Below, one piece after another: positions 36,271-45,035 of a stretch of DNA of 64,000 nt. Origin of the DNA: Deltaproteobacteria bacterium (GTDB lineage: Bacteria; Desulfobacterota; Desulfobacteria; Desulfobacterales; SpSt-501); contig JACRCN010000001.1 of the NCBI GenBank assembly GCA_016219005.1, forward strand, positions 52,476-116,475. Reading direction: 5' to 3'. Below the pieces are notes generated by a model that did no database searches, had not been told where the DNA came from, and saw nothing but the letters and a program-made list of their open reading frames with translations. A program made the position numbers and the translations under genes. The first letter of the stretch is position 1. Every line of letters starts with the position of its first letter.

Positions 36271-37116
36271 CTATTTGCTCATGGCCTGGTAGCTGTGCAG
36301 CCCCGGCAGCAGATTCACGCCGAAATAGGTGAACATGACCGCCGCGAATCCGATGATGGACAGGTAGGCAATGCGTCGGCCGCGCCAGCCCCGCGTCATC
36401 CGGGCGTGCAGCAGGGTGGCATAGACGAACCAGGTGATGAGGGACCAGGTTTCCTTGGGGTCCCAGCCCCAGTAGCGGCCCCAGGCCGAATTGGCCCACA
36501 CCGCGCCGGTGATGATGCCGACACACAGGAACAGAAACCCGAACACGATCAACTGGTGGGTCAGTTCGTCCAGGGCCTCAAGCGTCGGGAGCCGGCCGAT
36601 CATGCCGCTCGCGGCGTCCGGCTCGCTCTGCTTGAACAAGTACATGAGGCTCACCCCGAAGGCCACCGCGAAGGCGCCGTATCCGATGAAGCAGGTGACC
36701 ACGTGGGCGATCAGCCAGTTGCTCTTGAGAGCTGGGATGAGCGGCTGGATGCGGTCGCTGATGTTCGGAGACAGTGACGCGTAGGCCATGGTCAGGCAGG
36801 CCAGGGGTGCGGAAAAGGCGCCGATCACCTGGTTGGCGTAGCGCCGCTCGATGACCAGGTAGATCAGGGTGATGCAGCCGGCAAAAAACACCAGGGATTC
36901 GTATAGGTTGGACAACGGCGCATGACCGAACCCAAGCTGGTAGGATTCGACCCAGCGCATGCCGATGCCGGCCGCGTTGCCGGCCAGCCCGAAGATGGCC
37001 ACCCCCGTGGCCATCTTCCCGGCGGCCGGCTTCTTGAAGACCCAGGCGAAGATGTACAGGAAGCCGGCGAAACCATAGATGAAGGTGACGGCGGAAAGGA
37101 TGACGGAACTGGTCAT
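36271..37116 (-). CDS. ccsA: Cytochrome c biogenesis protein CcsA (haem handling, system II)
   Basis: 281 residues, a polytopic inner-membrane protein of the CcsA/CcsB/ResC family that presents haem to apocytochromes with ResB. The tryptophan-rich WWD-type motif is WANSAWGRYWGWDPKETWSLITW near residue 215, and conserved external histidines are seen in APLSNLYESL-flanking, WLIAHV and LLHARM segments. About eight membrane helices. It matches the periplasmic multihaem QrcA downstream, which needs haem attachment. It follows resB on the same strand (gap about 156 bases), so the two form a pair. Confidence 0.9.
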   Translation of the reverse strand: MTSSVILSAVTFIYGFAGFLYIFAWVFKKPAAGKMATGVAIFGLAGNAAGIGMRWVESYQLGFGHAPLSNLYESLVFFAGCITLIYLVIERRYANQVIGAFSAPLACLTMAYASLSPNISDRIQPLIPALKSNWLIAHVVTCFIGYGAFAVAFGVSLMYLFKQSEPDAASGMIGRLPTLEALDELTHQLIVFGFLFLCVGIITGAVWANSAWGRYWGWDPKETWSLITWFVYATLLHARMTRGWRGRRIAYLSIIGFAAVMFTYFGVNLLPGLHSYQAMSK

Positions 37117-37272
37117 GGTGGTCTCTCGTGTCGGTGGTTGCGTAGTTGGGTGTTTGTATCAGGGCGCGCGGCCCACGGCGCAGGGAGCGGGTGCAGAGAA
37201 CCGGTAGATTCTATCTGATTTTCTCCGGTTGGCCGGGCAACCTGAGCCGTACCCCGTGCGCCATCGTTAAAG

Positions 37273-38676
37273 TCATTTCAACCCGGCCAGCGCCCCGGCC
37301 AGCCGGCGGATCCGGCGCTCCACGGCCGCCTTGTTCTTGTTGGCGGTTCCGGAAACGGTCACCTGCGTCCGCGCACCCTTCCGCTCCACCTCGATGCACA
37401 CCTGCTGGTGGGACATGAAAAAGGTCACGTAGCAGCCGAGGATCATCAGCACGAACCCGACGTACACCACCTCCACCCCCGGATCCTGGTTCACTTGCAA
37501 GCCCGTGTAGTGGCGCTCCTTGAATTCGTCCACGGCGATGGCGACCTCCCCCCGGCGCATGCGGTCGAAGGTCGGAAAACGCACCGGCAGGACGATCTCC
37601 TCCGGCGCGCCTCCCGGCGGCGTGAGGGTCCCGATGAAGGCGTCGCCCACGGGATGGCCGCGGAACTGGGCATCGTGCCGCAGTTCCCTCAACCTGAAGG
37701 TGCCGAGGTTTTCGGGAAGAGGGATCTCCGCCCCGACCCGGGCCTGCCGGCTGTATACCAGGCCGGTGCTGCGGCTGGTGAAGCTCAGGACGGCCTCGTC
37801 AGAGGGCAGCGACCCGTAGCTGGATTGAAAAATGCTGATGCCCCGGTAGCGCAGAGGGTCGTTGACGATGATGTCCTTTTGCAGCACCGGCTGCCCGTTT
37901 TCCAGGATGCTCAGGCTGGAGCGGAACTCCTTGGGGGCGCCGGTCTCGTAGAAACTGACGCTGAAGTCGTCGCAGCGGATGGCGAACGGCAGACGCAGCC
38001 TCTCCCCGCTGTTGCGCAGCGTGATCTGCTGCACGGTGTCGCCTTCCGGAACGCTGACATAGCCGTCGAAGCCGAAAAGCGACCCGATCAGGCCGCCGAC
38101 CAGAAGCAGCACCACGCTCAGGTGCACGGTGTAGACCCCGAACCGGGTCCAGCGGCCGTTTTCCCCGAACATCCGGAACCCGTCCGCGCTCGGCTCCACC
38201 TGAACCGCCCGGGCCTTCCGGGAAAAATACGGTGCATACAATGCCTGCAATGCGGCCGGCGGGCGGGCGTCCTCGAACCCGGCACGGTCTGGCAGGTTGC
38301 TGAACCGCGCGGCCTGGAAATGGGGCCGGCGCACCAGCAGGATCTTGCGGTTGGATGAAATCCGGTCCACCGAGCAGACAACAACGTTGGCGCAAAGCAG
38401 AATGATCAGGACCTGGAACCACCAGGAGTGATACATGTCGAAGAGCCCCAGGACCCAGAAGAAACGGAAAAGGGGCTCGCCATAGGCGGCCACGTAAGCC
38501 GCCGGCTCGGCATTCTGCGGGATGAGGGTGCCGATAATGGATGTAACGGCCAGGGACAACAGCAGGACGAGGGTCAGCTTGATCGAGGCGAACAGCTTCC
38601 AAAGTGCGTCCGTGATGCCGCCGGATGCCGGTTGTGCGGTCATGCGGGGAACGTGGTCCTTTCCGGGTGAAGTCAT
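37273..38676 (-). CDS. resB: Cytochrome c biogenesis protein ResB/Ccs1
   Basis: 467 residues. Three N-terminal membrane helices (KLTLVLLLSLAVTSIIGTLIPQN near residue 33, a second at WWFQVLIILLCANVVVCSV, a third at VYTVHLSVVLLLVGGLIGSLFGF) and a large periplasmic domain (about 215-410), then a last helix at VVYVGFVLMILGCYVTFFMSHQQ. These are the hallmarks of ResB, which reduces apocytochrome and partners CcsA in haem ligation. The N-terminal 11 residues before MTAQP may not be translated. First gene of the leftward ccs pair. Confidence 0.88.
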   Translation of the reverse strand: MTSPGKDHVPRMTAQPASGGITDALWKLFASIKLTLVLLLSLAVTSIIGTLIPQNAEPAAYVAAYGEPLFRFFWVLGLFDMYHSWWFQVLIILLCANVVVCSVDRISSNRKILLVRRPHFQAARFSNLPDRAGFEDARPPAALQALYAPYFSRKARAVQVEPSADGFRMFGENGRWTRFGVYTVHLSVVLLLVGGLIGSLFGFDGYVSVPEGDTVQQITLRNSGERLRLPFAIRCDDFSVSFYETGAPKEFRSSLSILENGQPVLQKDIIVNDPLRYRGISIFQSSYGSLPSDEAVLSFTSRSTGLVYSRQARVGAEIPLPENLGTFRLRELRHDAQFRGHPVGDAFIGTLTPPGGAPEEIVLPVRFPTFDRMRRGEVAIAVDEFKERHYTGLQVNQDPGVEVVYVGFVLMILGCYVTFFMSHQQVCIEVERKGARTQVTVSGTANKNKAAVERRIRRLAGALAGLK

Positions 38677-38798
38677 CCGCCACCCTGCTCGAAGAGCGGC
38701 GCGGTTTGAATTTTAGGCCGTGACCCGAAAAAATCAACGCCTGTCGGGGCGAAAACGTCGCACCTGCCGCCGCGGGCGGGTCCCCCGCGTGGATGGGG

Positions 38799-38843
38799 CA
38801 AGAAGAAAACAGCCCCCGGCGGATTTCCGGCTGGAGGCTGTTT
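38799..38843 (-). terminator. Rho-independent terminator after the winged-helix gene
   Basis: Complementary arms around 38807-38819 (AAACAGCCCCCGG) and 38827-38843 (CCGGCTGGAGGCTGTTT), imperfect in the middle, with a U tract on the minus strand (complement of AGAAGAAAAC). It ends the leftward gene at 38878 and separates it from resB. Confidence 0.7.
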
Positions 38844-38877
38844 CAGCGGGGCAAACGATCTGTCGGGGCTGGCGCCG

Positions 38878-39234
38878 TCAGCTCTTCACATAGATCCCGC
38901 GCGACTGGGTGTGAACGAGCCCCTTCTTGGTGAGCTTGTACAGGGCATTGCTGAGTTGGCGCGGGCCCAAGTCCGTTTTGCGCTGCAACTGGGCGATGCT
39001 CAGGCCGCTGCGGTTGCGTGTGATGGCGGTGAACACCGATTCCAACACGGTGTCGGTGCGCTTCAGGCCGGCCCGCTGAACGGGCGCTTTCTTGGACGGT
39101 TTTCGGCCCGGCTTGGCTTTACGCCCGGCCGGGGAAGTCGTCTTGACGATCTGCTGGGATATCTTATCCACCTGCTTGGACAGCCCGGAAAGGGTCTTGG
39201 ATATCCACGCGAGTTGTTCCTGGAAATTCTTCAT
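38878..39234 (-). CDS. Small winged-helix DNA-binding protein with coiled-coil start
   Basis: 118 residues: a coiled coil (about 1-30, QLAWISKTLSGLSKQVDKI), a Lys/Pro/Arg-rich linker (GRKAKPGRKPSKKAP) and a C-terminal helix-turn-helix (VLESVFTAI, LSIAQLQRKTDLGPRQLSNALYKLTKKGLVH) with the final RGIYV wing. It looks like a nucleoid- or gene-regulatory protein; the target is unknown. The start is supported by GGAGG just upstream. Single gene with its own terminator. Confidence 0.7.
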   Translation of the reverse strand: MKNFQEQLAWISKTLSGLSKQVDKISQQIVKTTSPAGRKAKPGRKPSKKAPVQRAGLKRTDTVLESVFTAITRNRSGLSIAQLQRKTDLGPRQLSNALYKLTKKGLVHTQSRGIYVKS

Positions 39235-39551
39235 CGATCAAATCCTCCCTGATGTGTTGTTGACCAGACCGCGTCGGAACGCTACATAGAAGAATAGTAC
39301 AGGTGTTTTCGAAAGTCAATTTGGAAGTCTCCGCAGGGAAGCAATTGCTACCCGGTTCTTATTCTTCGGATCGATCGTGCGGCCGGCGCCGGCCCCGGCA
39401 TGGGGCGCCCTCGGCCGATGCGGCATTTCGGCCGGCAGAAAACCCATGACGCGAGCCCCGTTTCCTGATACACTGCCGTGGCGTGCCCGTTCCGATCCGA
39501 GCCTCGTCAGAGCCCCGCGCGAACAATGGAGGAAAATACTCCCGTGGTATG
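39235..39551. other. Intergenic stretch without recognisable gene
   Basis: Between the winged-helix gene and the nested repeat. It holds a perfect 14-base GC palindrome (GGCCGGCGCCGGCC near 39381) and no frame with protein-like composition. I see no promoter of quality. Confidence 0.5.
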
Positions 39552-39832
39552 AGAGGCTGTTGAAAGACAAGCATCGGGCCGTAAGCAAAGGCGCACGGCG
39601 TTTTGGAAAGCGCAGCAGATTCGAAGCCATCTCAAAAATAGCAGACCCCAGCCGAGGCAAGGCGCACGCCGATGAAAAAGCGCAGCCGCCGTGTCGGGTA
39701 GTAAGCATTTTTCAGAGGCGGGCAACGCCGCCATCGACGGTCAGATGCATTTTTGAGTTATCAGATGAGCATTTACAAAAGCCGTGCAACCCCGGATCGC
39801 GGCTTGAGGCGCTGGTCTTCGACAGCCTGTCA
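39552..39832. repeat. Type-A element, copy 2, interrupted by a type-B element
   Basis: The left end (GAGGCTGTTGAAAGACAAGC, then GCATCGGGCCGTAAGC) and right end (CAGATGAGCATTTACAAAAGCC, then GTCTTCGACAGCCTGTCA) are the type-A termini. The normal 146-bp body is split near its centre, where a 130-bp type-B element (39630-39761) is inserted. Non-coding; it ends 43 bases before the helicase start. Confidence 0.8.
39630..39761. repeat. Type-B element, nested copy
   Basis: ATCTCAAAAATAGCAGA on the left and GATGCATTTTTGAGTTAT on the right form the inverted ends; the interior (CAAGGCGCACGCCGATG, GCATTTTTCAGAGGCGG, AACGCCGCC) aligns with the solo copy at 911-1046. The flanks of the insertion reconstruct a continuous type-A element, showing that B moved into A. 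Confidence 0.8.
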
Positions 39833-39875
39833 AGGAGGCTGACGATGGCGGGCTGCGGGGAGCAGGTTAACAACC

Positions 39876-41795
39876 ATGTCGACATTTTCGTGGGAAGAAG
39901 GACTCAATGACGCGCAGCGCGCCGCTGTGGCGCACACCGATGGGCCTTTGCTCGTCATCGCCGGGGCGGGCAGCGGGAAGACCCGCACCCTGACGCACCG
40001 CGTCGCCCGGCTGGTCGCGGAGGGCGTCCCGTAGGCGGCCATCCTCCTGCTCACCTTCACTCGCAAAGCCTCGCAGGAAATGCTGCAGCGTGCAACGCGC
40101 ATGCTGGATAGCCGCTGCGAGAACGTAGCGGGCGGCACGTTTCACTCCTTTGCGAACCTGAAACTGCGCCAACACGGCTCCGCGATGGGGCTGCCCGCGA
40201 ATTTCGCCATCCTCGACCGTGCCGATGCCGAGGACCTGATCGGCCTGTTGCGGAAGGAAGCCGCAGGCCAGGCAAAAGACCGCTCGCTGCCGCGCAAGAA
40301 CACTCTGGCCGACATCTTCAGCCGGGCAGTCAACAAGTCGATGCCCATTCAAGACGTCGTCGGCAACGACTACCCCCATTTCATGGACCAGCTGGACACC
40401 ATCACCTGCCTGCAGGCGGCCTACACCCGCCGCAAGCGGGATCATCACTTCCTGGACTACGACGATCTGCTGGTGTGCTTTCAGCGGCTGTTGCAGGAGT
40501 TCCCGGACGTGCGCCGCCGCATCTCCTCCGCCCACCGCTACGTGATGGTCGACGAGTATCAGGACACGAACAGGGTCCAGGCCGAGATCCTCTACCTGCT
40601 GACGGACGCGAACAAGAACATCATGGTCGTCGGCGACGACTCGCAGAGCATCTACGCCTTCCGCGGCGCCAACTTCCGCAATATTCTCGATTTCCCGTCC
40701 CTGTTTCCCGGCACCCGCATCATCGGTCTGGAGGAGAACTACCGCAGCGTCCAGCCCATCCTGGACCTTACCAACATCGTCATCGAGCGCGCGCAGGAAA
40801 AATACGCCAAGCACCTGTTCACCCGCAAAGCGGGCGGCTCCACGCCCCAGTTGATCGAGGCGGAGGACGAGAACAGCCAGTCGCTCTTCATTGTGCAGAA
40901 GATTCAGGAGTTCGCGCAGCGCGGGGTCCCGCTCCACCGCATGGCCGTCCTGTTCCGGGCCGGTTTTCACTCCTTCGACCTGGAAATCGAGCTGGCGCGG
41001 GAGGGACTTGCCTTCATCAAAGTCGGCGGGTTCAAATTCACCGAGTCCGCCCACATCAAGGATGTCCTGGCCCACCTGCGGGTGATCGCCAACCCCTATG
41101 ACCGCATCAGCTGGCACCGCATTCTACAACTGATCGAAAAGGTGGGCCCGCGCAGCGCCCAGCGCATCTACGACGCCATCGCGGCGACGGATGCCGGGGT
41201 GGCCGGGCTGTTCACAATCAGACTCAAGCACCCGGGCATCGAGCGGCTCGCCGGCCTCTACCAGACCATCGATCCCACCGCCATGCGACCGGTGGAGATA
41301 GGGGCCGCGGTGGTGCAGTACTACCTGCCGCTGTTGAAGCAGAGTTTTGACGACCACCCCAAGCGCGCAAAAGACCTGGAGCAGTTGCTCGGCATTTTAG
41401 AGCGGTACCAGCGCCTGGATCAGTTTCTGACCGACATGGCTCTGGAGCCGCCGAACATCAGCGCGGAGGACCGCCTGGTGGCCGGCGACGTCGAAGAGGA
41501 CCGGCTGGTCCTTTCGACCATCCACTCCGCCAAGGGTTTGGAGTGGCATTCGGTTTTCATCATATGGGCCCTCGACGGCCGGTTTCCCTCGCTCTACGCC
41601 ATGTCCAAGGACGATGACATGGAGGAGGAACTGCGGCTGATGTACGTCGCCGCCACCCGCGCCCAGGAGCACCTCTTCCTCACGTACCCGCGCCAGGTCT
41701 ATGACCGCAGCCTGGGGATCGTTCTCAACCGGCCGTCGCGGTTCGTGGACATGATCCCGCGGGACATCCTGGAGAAGCGCTCGGTGAGGTATTAG
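39876..41795 (+). pseudogene. UvrD/PcrA-type helicase gene interrupted by an in-frame TAG
   Basis: The reading frame from ATG 39876 encodes a superfamily 1A helicase of about 639 codons: [11 protein letters not shown] (Q motif), [11 protein letters not shown] (Walker A, codon 30), then TAG at 40032-40034 (codon 53), then ILLLTFTRKASQEM (motif Ia), VMVDEYQDTN (motif II), VVGDDSQSIYAFRGA (III), LEENYRS (IV), STIHSAKGLEWHSVFI (V) and YVAATRAQEHL (VI). All motifs are intact apart from the stop, which lies between Walker A and motif Ia. Downstream initiation would give a protein without Walker A. Either a recent nonsense mutation, readthrough, or a base-call error. It overlaps the convergent zinc-ribbon gene by 4 bases. 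Confidence 0.85.
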
Positions 41796-42043
41796 GGCTC
41801 GGTAAAAAACCCCCACCACACAAAAACGATGAACGCCAGGATGGCGGCGACGGCCGTCACGTACCCCATTACGTTCGGCAGCTTTTCCGCGTGCCCCAGC
41901 TTGTTCACCGGGCCGACCTGCTTCCCGCAGGATGTGCACACCTTCACCGACAGCGGGAGGTAAGCGAAACACTCCGGGCATTTTTTGGTCATGTGAATGT
42001 TGGGGGATGCCTCTTTGGTGAGCTTTCGCTTCCTAACGCCCAT
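41792..42043 (-). CDS. Zinc-ribbon membrane protein, 83 residues
   Basis: A basic N-terminus, then a zinc ribbon with CPEC and CTSC pairs (KKCPECFAYLPLSVKVCTSCGKQ), a linker and one C-terminal membrane helix (YVTAVAAILAFIVFVWWGFF). A tail-anchored or single-pass protein; function unknown. Its 3' end overlaps the helicase stop by 4 bases on the opposite strand. It lies downstream of ppiD on the opposite side of the ppiD stop, reading toward the helicase. Confidence 0.65.
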   Translation of the reverse strand: MGVRKRKLTKEASPNIHMTKKCPECFAYLPLSVKVCTSCGKQVGPVNKLGHAEKLPNVMGYVTAVAAILAFIVFVWWGFFTEP

Positions 42044-42080
42044 GGGCCCTCCTGATACGGATTGACGGCAGCGGCCCCGA

Positions 42081-43976
42081 TCAGCCTTGTGCGATGTCTT
42101 TCTTGCGCACGATCTCGCTGCTCTGCCGCAGCTGATCCAGCCAGGCCTCCCAGGTTTTGGATTTCTTCTGCTGCAACAGCCGGTCGCGAATCTGGGCCTT
42201 TTCGGCGTCCAAGCCGTCCACGGCCGGCGGCTTTTTCTCGCGGAAACGGATCACACTGTAGCCCATGGAGGTCTTGATCGGCTCCGCCGGCAGCGGCTCC
42301 CGCTCGGACAGCTCGAAGGCCGCGCGCGCGACCTCGGGCTCGTTCGCCAGGTCCGGCGGGCTGTCACCGCGTTTGAAAAAATCCGTCGTTTTCGCGGTCA
42401 GCCCGGCCTTTTTGGCGGCCGGCTCCAACGCGGCACCCTTCTGCACGTCCGCCAGCAGCGCCCGGGCGTCCTTCCCGGCCTGCTCGGTCTGCTTCTCCCG
42501 GATCGCGTCCTGCTTGACCCTGGCTTCCACGGCCGCAAGCTCGGGAATGCGCGAGGGCCGGCTGTCGGCAACCTGCAGCAGGGTATAGCCGTCGCCGAAG
42601 TCCTGGATGTCGCTCACCTCCCCGGGGGCCAACTGGAAGGCCGCCTGGGCGAATTCCGCGGCCTTGGAAACGCCTGGCACGGGGCCGCGCCGGGTGAAGA
42701 AATCCGTGGTGCGCAGGTCGAGTTTGCGGGCCGCCGCCGCGCCGGCCAGGTCCCCGCTTCCGGCAACCGCGTCATAGACGGCTTCGGCATCGTCGTAGGC
42801 CAGGCTGCGGGCGCGCTCGCCCTTGAGCTGATTCGCGATCTCGGGTGCGACCTCCTCGAAGCTGCGGGTGCGCCCCTCGTTGACTTTTTCGACCTTGATC
42901 AGGTGCCAACCGAAACGCGTCCGCAGCGGCTCGCTGATCTCGCCGGGTTTCATGGCGAAGGCCACATCGGCAAAGGGCTGGATCATGGCCTCCTTGCGGA
43001 AAGCCCCCAGAGCGCCGCCCTGTTCGCGCGTGCCGTCCTCGGAGTATTGCTTGGCAAGAGCGGCGAAGTCCTTGCCCTCCCGGGCCAGCTTCAGCACGTC
43101 GGCGAGCTTCTCCCGGGCCTTTTCAGCGGCCTCCGGCGCGGCATCGGGCGCCACCCGGATCAGAATGTGGCGCGCCTCCACCGTTGCGGGGATCGCGAAC
43201 CGCTCGGGGGCGGAGTCGTAGGTGTCCCGGACGTCGGCGTCCGTCAGCGCCACCTTGGCCATGTAAGGCTCCGGCGTGAAGTGCAGATAGCGTACCTGCA
43301 GCTCGGGCTCGGTCCGATAGGACTCTTTATTGCGTTCGAAGTACTGGGCAAGCTCTTCGGGCGAGGCGGTAATCTTGGCGTACTTCTCGGAGGCGATCGG
43401 GACGTGGTCGATCTTGACGGCGGCATTGCTCCACGTGTACCAGTCCGCGATCTCCGCCTCGGACACCTTGACGCTGTCGGTGATGACCCGCTGCAGCTTC
43501 GCAAAAAGCAGCGCGTCACGCTGCATCATCTCAAAGGTCTCAGGAGTTAAGCGGTTGAGGGGCAGCATCTGCTGGTAGCGGCGCGGGTCGAACACGCCTG
43601 AGGACTGGAAGGCCGGGATGCCGCGGATCGAGCGCGCCAGTTCCTCATCGGCCACCCGCAGATCCAGACGCGCGGCGGCCTGTTTGAGCAGCAGTCGGTC
43701 GATGAGCTGGTTCAAGGCCTGGGTCTCCAGCTGCAGTGACTTGAGCATCTCATCGGTGATGCCGGCACCGAAATTTTGGCGCACCTGGTCCATGAGTCGA
43801 TTGTATTCGTTGCTGTAGTCCTGGCGGGATATGGCCTCGCCATTGACGGTGGCGACCACACCTTCCTGATGGGAAGTCCAGCTGCCCACTCCCCAGAAGA
43901 CAAACACCACCACGATGGCGCCCAGCAGGGCCTTGACCACCCAGGATCCTGCGTTTTTCCGCATCAAGTCAAGCAT
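42081..43976 (-). CDS. ppiD: Periplasmic chaperone/peptidyl-prolyl isomerase PpiD-like
   Basis: 631 residues: a single N-terminal membrane anchor (WVVKALLGAIVVVFVFWGVG), a SurA_N-like domain with VNGEAISRQDYSNEYNRLM, and a rotamase (parvulin) domain near residues 270-365 with ARHILIRV, FAALAKQYSED, GGALGAF, and GWHLIKVEKV. The C-terminal half contains further parvulin-like repeats that look degenerate. PpiD helps fold outer-membrane proteins at the inner membrane exit; here a porin gene is in the window. The start is the ATG at 43976, with GGAGA nine bases upstream; the frame extends 26 codons further without support. Confidence 0.88.
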   Translation of the reverse strand: MLDLMRKNAGSWVVKALLGAIVVVFVFWGVGSWTSHQEGVVATVNGEAISRQDYSNEYNRLMDQVRQNFGAGITDEMLKSLQLETQALNQLIDRLLLKQAAARLDLRVADEELARSIRGIPAFQSSGVFDPRRYQQMLPLNRLTPETFEMMQRDALLFAKLQRVITDSVKVSEAEIADWYTWSNAAVKIDHVPIASEKYAKITASPEELAQYFERNKESYRTEPELQVRYLHFTPEPYMAKVALTDADVRDTYDSAPERFAIPATVEARHILIRVAPDAAPEAAEKAREKLADVLKLAREGKDFAALAKQYSEDGTREQGGALGAFRKEAMIQPFADVAFAMKPGEISEPLRTRFGWHLIKVEKVNEGRTRSFEEVAPEIANQLKGERARSLAYDDAEAVYDAVAGSGDLAGAAAARKLDLRTTDFFTRRGPVPGVSKAAEFAQAAFQLAPGEVSDIQDFGDGYTLLQVADSRPSRIPELAAVEARVKQDAIREKQTEQAGKDARALLADVQKGAALEPAAKKAGLTAKTTDFFKRGDSPPDLANEPEVARAAFELSEREPLPAEPIKTSMGYSVIRFREKKPPAVDGLDAEKAQIRDRLLQQKKSKTWEAWLDQLRQSSEIVRKKDIAQG

Positions 43977-44059
43977 GCCTGAATTCTCCGTTTCAAAACG
44001 AATTGAGTGCGCTGGCATGGCCGGGGCGACTCCGCCGGCCCATTCCGTGCGCAATGATT

Positions 44060-44305
44060 TTACACGATCAGCGTCATGGGCTTTTGATCGCGACTGATTT
44101 TCGTACCCACCGTGCTGGAGCAGACGGCGCAGAGATATTCATACTTGTCGCCTTCCGGCAGCACCAGCAGCAAACGCTTGCGAACCGGCACCGCCCGGCG
44201 GCATTTCGGGCAAAAAAGCTCGGTGGCATCGAAATCCGTGTACGCGCCGGCATCGCCCCGCTTACGCTGGGGTGGGCGCGGTGATCTGAAATAGGGATTC
44301 ATCAC
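44060..44305 (-). CDS. Small zinc-ribbon protein
   Basis: 81 residues with two CXXC pairs (FCPKCRRA and YLCAVCSS) flanking a basic strand (VPVRKRLLLVLPEGDKYEY), a compact zinc ribbon. The N-terminus (MNPYFRSPRPPQRKR) is probably disordered. It is encoded leftward just ahead of ppiD (84-base gap), so the pair may be co-transcribed. No known partner; two start codons in tandem make the exact start uncertain by one residue. Confidence 0.6.
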   Translation of the reverse strand: MMNPYFRSPRPPQRKRGDAGAYTDFDATELFCPKCRRAVPVRKRLLLVLPEGDKYEYLCAVCSSTVGTKISRDQKPMTLIV

Positions 44306-44448
44306 GACGGCGGTCCGAACCGGGTTGTCTGCCCTCCGCGCGCTGACGGCGGCAGGGATGTCTGGGCAAAATCTTTTGAAAGCTTTTTATAATATTTTTG
44401 ACGCACCGGTTTGTCAACCTTTTCCAAGGTGATTTCATCAAATAACTA

Positions 44449-44477
44449 TTGACATGCGAAGGAGCGTTTGTTAAAAA
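44449..44477 (+). promoter_or_regulatory. Promoter of tRNA-Ala
   Basis: TTGACA (44449-44454), 17-base spacer, TAAAAA (44472-44477), ending 16 bases before the tRNA 5' end in an AT-rich region. The -35 is perfect and the -10 is weak-to-fair. Confidence 0.6.
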
Positions 44478-44493
44478 ATTTAAGTTATTGCCT

Positions 44494-44569
44494 GGGGCTG
44501 TAGCTCAGCTGGGAGAGCGCATGACTGGCAGTCATGAGGCCAGGGGTTCGAGCCCCCTCAGCTCCACCA
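44494..44569 (+). tRNA. tRNA-Ala(GGC)
   Basis: A 76-nt tRNA with encoded CCA. Acceptor stem GGGGCTG/CAGCTCC (one G-U), D arm GCTC...GAGC, anticodon stem CATGA/TCATG with loop CTGGCAG giving anticodon GGC (44527-44529), variable loop AGGCC, T arm AGGGG-TTCGAGC-CCCCT. It decodes GCC/GCU alanine codons. A type-A repeat lies 12 bases downstream, before the terminator. Confidence 0.97.
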
Positions 44570-44581
44570 TCTTAAGACATT

Positions 44582-44728
44582 GACAGGGTGTTGAAAAACA
44601 AGCATCAGGCCGTCAGCCCAGGCGTGCGGCGTTTTGGAACGCGCAGCCTGTTCAGCGATAGGTGAGCATTTACAAAAGCCGCATCACGCCGGATTACGAC
44701 CTCAGGCACGGTTTTTCAATACCCTGTT
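44582..44728. repeat. Type-A short inverted-repeat element, copy 3 (best preserved)
   Basis: 147 bp with near-perfect terminal inverted repeats: GACAGGGTGTTGAAAAAC on the left, and the complement of AACAGGGTATTGAAAAAC on the right (16 of 18 identical). The interior has GCATCAGGCCGTCAGCC, GGTGAGCATTTACAAAAGCC and GCCGGATTACGACCTCAGGC. It sits between tRNA-Ala and its terminator, so it is probably transcribed. Confidence 0.88.
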
Positions 44729-44733
44729 AATTT

Positions 44734-44762
44734 AAGGTTAGCCAGATGGCTGACCTTTTTTA
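44734..44762 (+). terminator. Rho-independent terminator downstream of tRNA-Ala and repeat
   Basis: GGTTAGCC (44736-44743) pairs with GGCTGACC (44748-44755) around a four-base loop, followed by a run of six T. It is on the plus strand. From 44763 to 44962 I see no gene or signal. Confidence 0.8.
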
Positions 44763-44962
44763 TTTGGCGGGAACGCGCCGGCTCTGTCCAACTGCCGCCT
44801 CTGCTTGCCGCCACGCGATTTCGGCGGCCGGGACCCCGGGAGCGCCCTGCGGCCGCTTGAACCCCGGCCTCCCGGCCGCCCGCTCGTCTTGACATCGCAA
44901 GCCGTTTGGCTTAAAAGGCAGGTCCTGTTGGCGAACCTTCCGGCGAAACGCTTATCCGGCGG

Positions 44963-45021
44963 TTAACCAACGGCGCCTCAAGCCGCGATCCGGCGTTGCG
45001 CGGCTTATGAAAATGCTCACC
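44963..45021. repeat. Partial type-A element next to the EF-G start
   Basis: GCCTCAAGCCGCGATCCGGCG...GCGGCTTATGAAAATGCTCACC is the inverse complement of the right half of the type-A elements (copy 3: GGTGAGCATTTACAAAAGCC...GACCTCAGGC). The outer end has decayed (TTAACCAACGGC in place of TTGAAAAACCGT). It stops 14 bases before the EF-G ATG. Confidence 0.65.
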
Positions 45022-45035
45022 AATTGGCCACCACG

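Noticed and set aside
40032..40034. Pyrrolysine or other recoding of the TAG in the helicase gene
   Set aside because: TAG is the normal stop of many other genes here (for example pepA, H-cluster-like protein 2, tctB), so it is not a rare sense codon. No pyl genes are visible. A nonsense mutation or base error is simpler.
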